A DNA stretch of 64,000 bases from an uncultured Micrococcales bacterium (GTDB lineage: Bacteria; Actinomycetota; Actinomycetes; Actinomycetales; Microbacteriaceae). Position 1 is the first letter of the stretch. Every line of letters begins with the position of its first letter. The stretch lies in NCBI GenBank assembly GCA_913062975.1, contig CAJXZO010000001.1, forward strand, positions 186,001-250,000, written 5' to 3'. The position numbers and the translations under genes are program-made. The notes under the pieces are model-generated. The model did not search any database and had not been told where the DNA came from. It saw nothing but the letters and a program-made list of their open reading frames with translations. Below, piece after piece: positions 62,423-64,000 of the stretch.

Positions 62423-63910
62423 TTATAAACTTTGAACTTTGCTAACTTCCATCGTTGATTCCGAACCAAAACCCAAACTTGAGGGCTCTCTGCCTGCCAT
62501 TACCAACTGAGCACCCAGACTTGCGATCATTGCCCCGTTGTCCGTGCAGAGAGAAAATTTTGGAATTCTTAGCTCAATTCCAGCCTCATCACATTTCTGT
62601 TTAGCCAGCTCGCGCAAGCGAGCATTGGCCGTAACTCCCCCACCCAGAATCAAACGTGGGACACCATATTCAGCGCAGGCCTTGACTGCCTTAGTTACCA
62701 ACACATCCACCACAGCTTCTCTAAAGCTGGCTGCGACATCGGAAACCTGAACTTCTTCACCTGCCTCCTCTGCTTTTTCAACGTAGCGAGCAACGGCAGT
62801 TTTCAACCCGCTGAAGCTGAAGTCATACTTATGTTCGGCCATGTCCTTGGGCAGACTTAGCCCTCTTGGGAACCAAATCGCATACGGGTTTCCATTGATT
62901 GCAACCTTGTCTATCTCAGGCCCTCCCGGATAGGGCAAACCCAAAACCCTTGCTACCTTGTCAAAAGCTTCACCAGCAGCGTCATCAATTGTTTCTCCCA
63001 AGAGTTCAACATCGTCTAATAAATCCCTGACCAAAAGCAGTGAGGTGTGACCACCGCTGACAAGCAAAGCAATGCTGGGGGTTTGCAGACTGCCCCGCTC
63101 CAAGATGTCAGCTCCAACATGCCCAACCAAGTGATTCACCGCATAAATAGGTTTATCTTGGGCAACTGCGATTGCCTTGGCCGCTCCGATGCCGACCATC
63201 AAAGCTCCTGACAGTCCGGGCCCATTGGTGACAGATATTGCATTTAGATCAGCAATCTCAATTCCTGCTTCTGACAGTGCTGAATCGATGGTTGGCTTCA
63301 GTGCTTCTAGGTGTGCTCTTGCGGCGACCTCTGGAACGACTCCTCCGAATCGGGCATGAATCTCCATGGAGCTGTTTAGAGCGTTAGAAATAAGCCTATT
63401 TCCCCTAACAATGCCAACTCCGGTCTCATCGCAGCTTGTTTCAATTCCCATTACAAGTGGTTGATAAATCTCTTTGCGCATCACAAGAGCATCCACCCCA
63501 GCTGGCTGATAGTAGTTTTTTCTTGTGTCAATATGTTCAAATTCAAAGCCTTGATAGAGCTTGATGGCACCTGGGTTGTCTGCTCGAACATCTAAAAACA
63601 GATTTTCAGCACCATGTCGGGTTGCCAGTTGAATCATTCGCTCCACCAATTGCCTTGCTAGACCCTGCCTTCTGTGAGACTCGGCAATGGCAATGGTGTT
63701 GATATCCGCTTGAAAGCTACCCGGAGGAGAAGAAAGACCTGCATAGCCAACAACCTTTTCATCTTCAGTAATAACCAAATAATTGGTATGACTCGCTTCG
63801 CTATCTGCGGTTAGGTTTTGCTTCGACCAAGCGTCTGATTGAAAAATCTGCTTTTCTAGCCGATAAACATCATCAATATCGGTGCTGACCAATTCTCTGA
63901 TTTGTATCAT
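62423..63910 (-). CDS. tsaD: Fused RimI-type N-acetyltransferase / tRNA threonylcarbamoyladenosine biosynthesis protein TsaD
   Basis: N-terminal GNAT ([20 protein letters not shown]) continuous with TsaD ([33 protein letters not shown]) in one 495-aa frame. Confidence 0.92.
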   Translation of the reverse strand: MIQIRELVSTDIDDVYRLEKQIFQSDAWSKQNLTADSEASHTNYLVITEDEKVVGYAGLSSPPGSFQADINTIAIAESHRRQGLARQLVERMIQLATRHGAENLFLDVRADNPGAIKLYQGFEFEHIDTRKNYYQPAGVDALVMRKEIYQPLVMGIETSCDETGVGIVRGNRLISNALNSSMEIHARFGGVVPEVAARAHLEALKPTIDSALSEAGIEIADLNAISVTNGPGLSGALMVGIGAAKAIAVAQDKPIYAVNHLVGHVGADILERGSLQTPSIALLVSGGHTSLLLVRDLLDDVELLGETIDDAAGEAFDKVARVLGLPYPGGPEIDKVAINGNPYAIWFPRGLSLPKDMAEHKYDFSFSGLKTAVARYVEKAEEAGEEVQVSDVAASFREAVVDVLVTKAVKACAEYGVPRLILGGGVTANARLRELAKQKCDEAGIELRIPKFSLCTDNGAMIASLGAQLVMAGREPSSLGFGSESTMEVSKVQSL

Positions 63911-64000
63911 CCGGTCACCCGCTTTTTGGTTGAGGGCGTAACATCTGGAGACCTCAGATAAAGAGCTGTTGCGTCATGCAATTCAACACCTGCGGCAATT
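63907..64000 (-). CDS. tsaB: Probable TsaB C-terminus (partial, continues past window edge)
   Basis: Minus-strand frame ...[18 protein letters not shown] ends at 63907 and overlaps the ATG of the rimI-tsaD gene (ATGA). Confidence 0.7.
   Translation of the reverse strand, partial: IAAGVELHDATALYLRSPDVTPSTKKRVTG

Overview
The window is a gene-dense chromosomal segment from an actinobacterium. Microbacteriaceae is my inference, from gene content and local order that parallels the M. tuberculosis lpdA-deoD-pmmB-add-deoA-cdd-sdhCDAB and sucCD-perM-purNH regions. I saw no rRNA, tRNA, CRISPR array, transposase or prophage genes. Most of it is core metabolism: nucleoside uptake and salvage (bmpA-nupABC-cdd-deoA-add), succinate dehydrogenase, an FMN-riboswitch-controlled riboflavin operon, one-carbon genes (glyA/folD/purU), sucCD-perM-purNH, guaA/guaB/guaB3, a branched-chain amino-acid type ABC transporter, HrcA/CIRCE-controlled groES, and tsaD. 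Items that stand out: (1) a tryptophan 2,3-dioxygenase pseudogene with one nonsense and two frameshift lesions, translationally coupled to an intact-looking kynureninase; (2) guaA, whose conserved N-terminus is only encoded if translation starts at a non-canonical ATC codon preceded by a good Shine-Dalgarno; (3) a 783-aa surface protein with an ALK/LTK-like glycine-rich domain, three Cys-paired Ig-like repeats, a Pro/Glu stalk and a C-terminal TM helix, whose start codon sits at the apex of a perfect 12-bp inverted repeat; (4) orphan PTS IIA/IIB components without IIC at the end of the nucleoside operon; (5) a LivH permease with a secreted beta-sandwich-like N-terminal domain and a terminator-like leader hairpin; (6) a RimI-TsaD fusion; (7) a 40-aa glycine-zipper microprotein overlapping livF. 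All product calls come from reading the translations; no database search was run.
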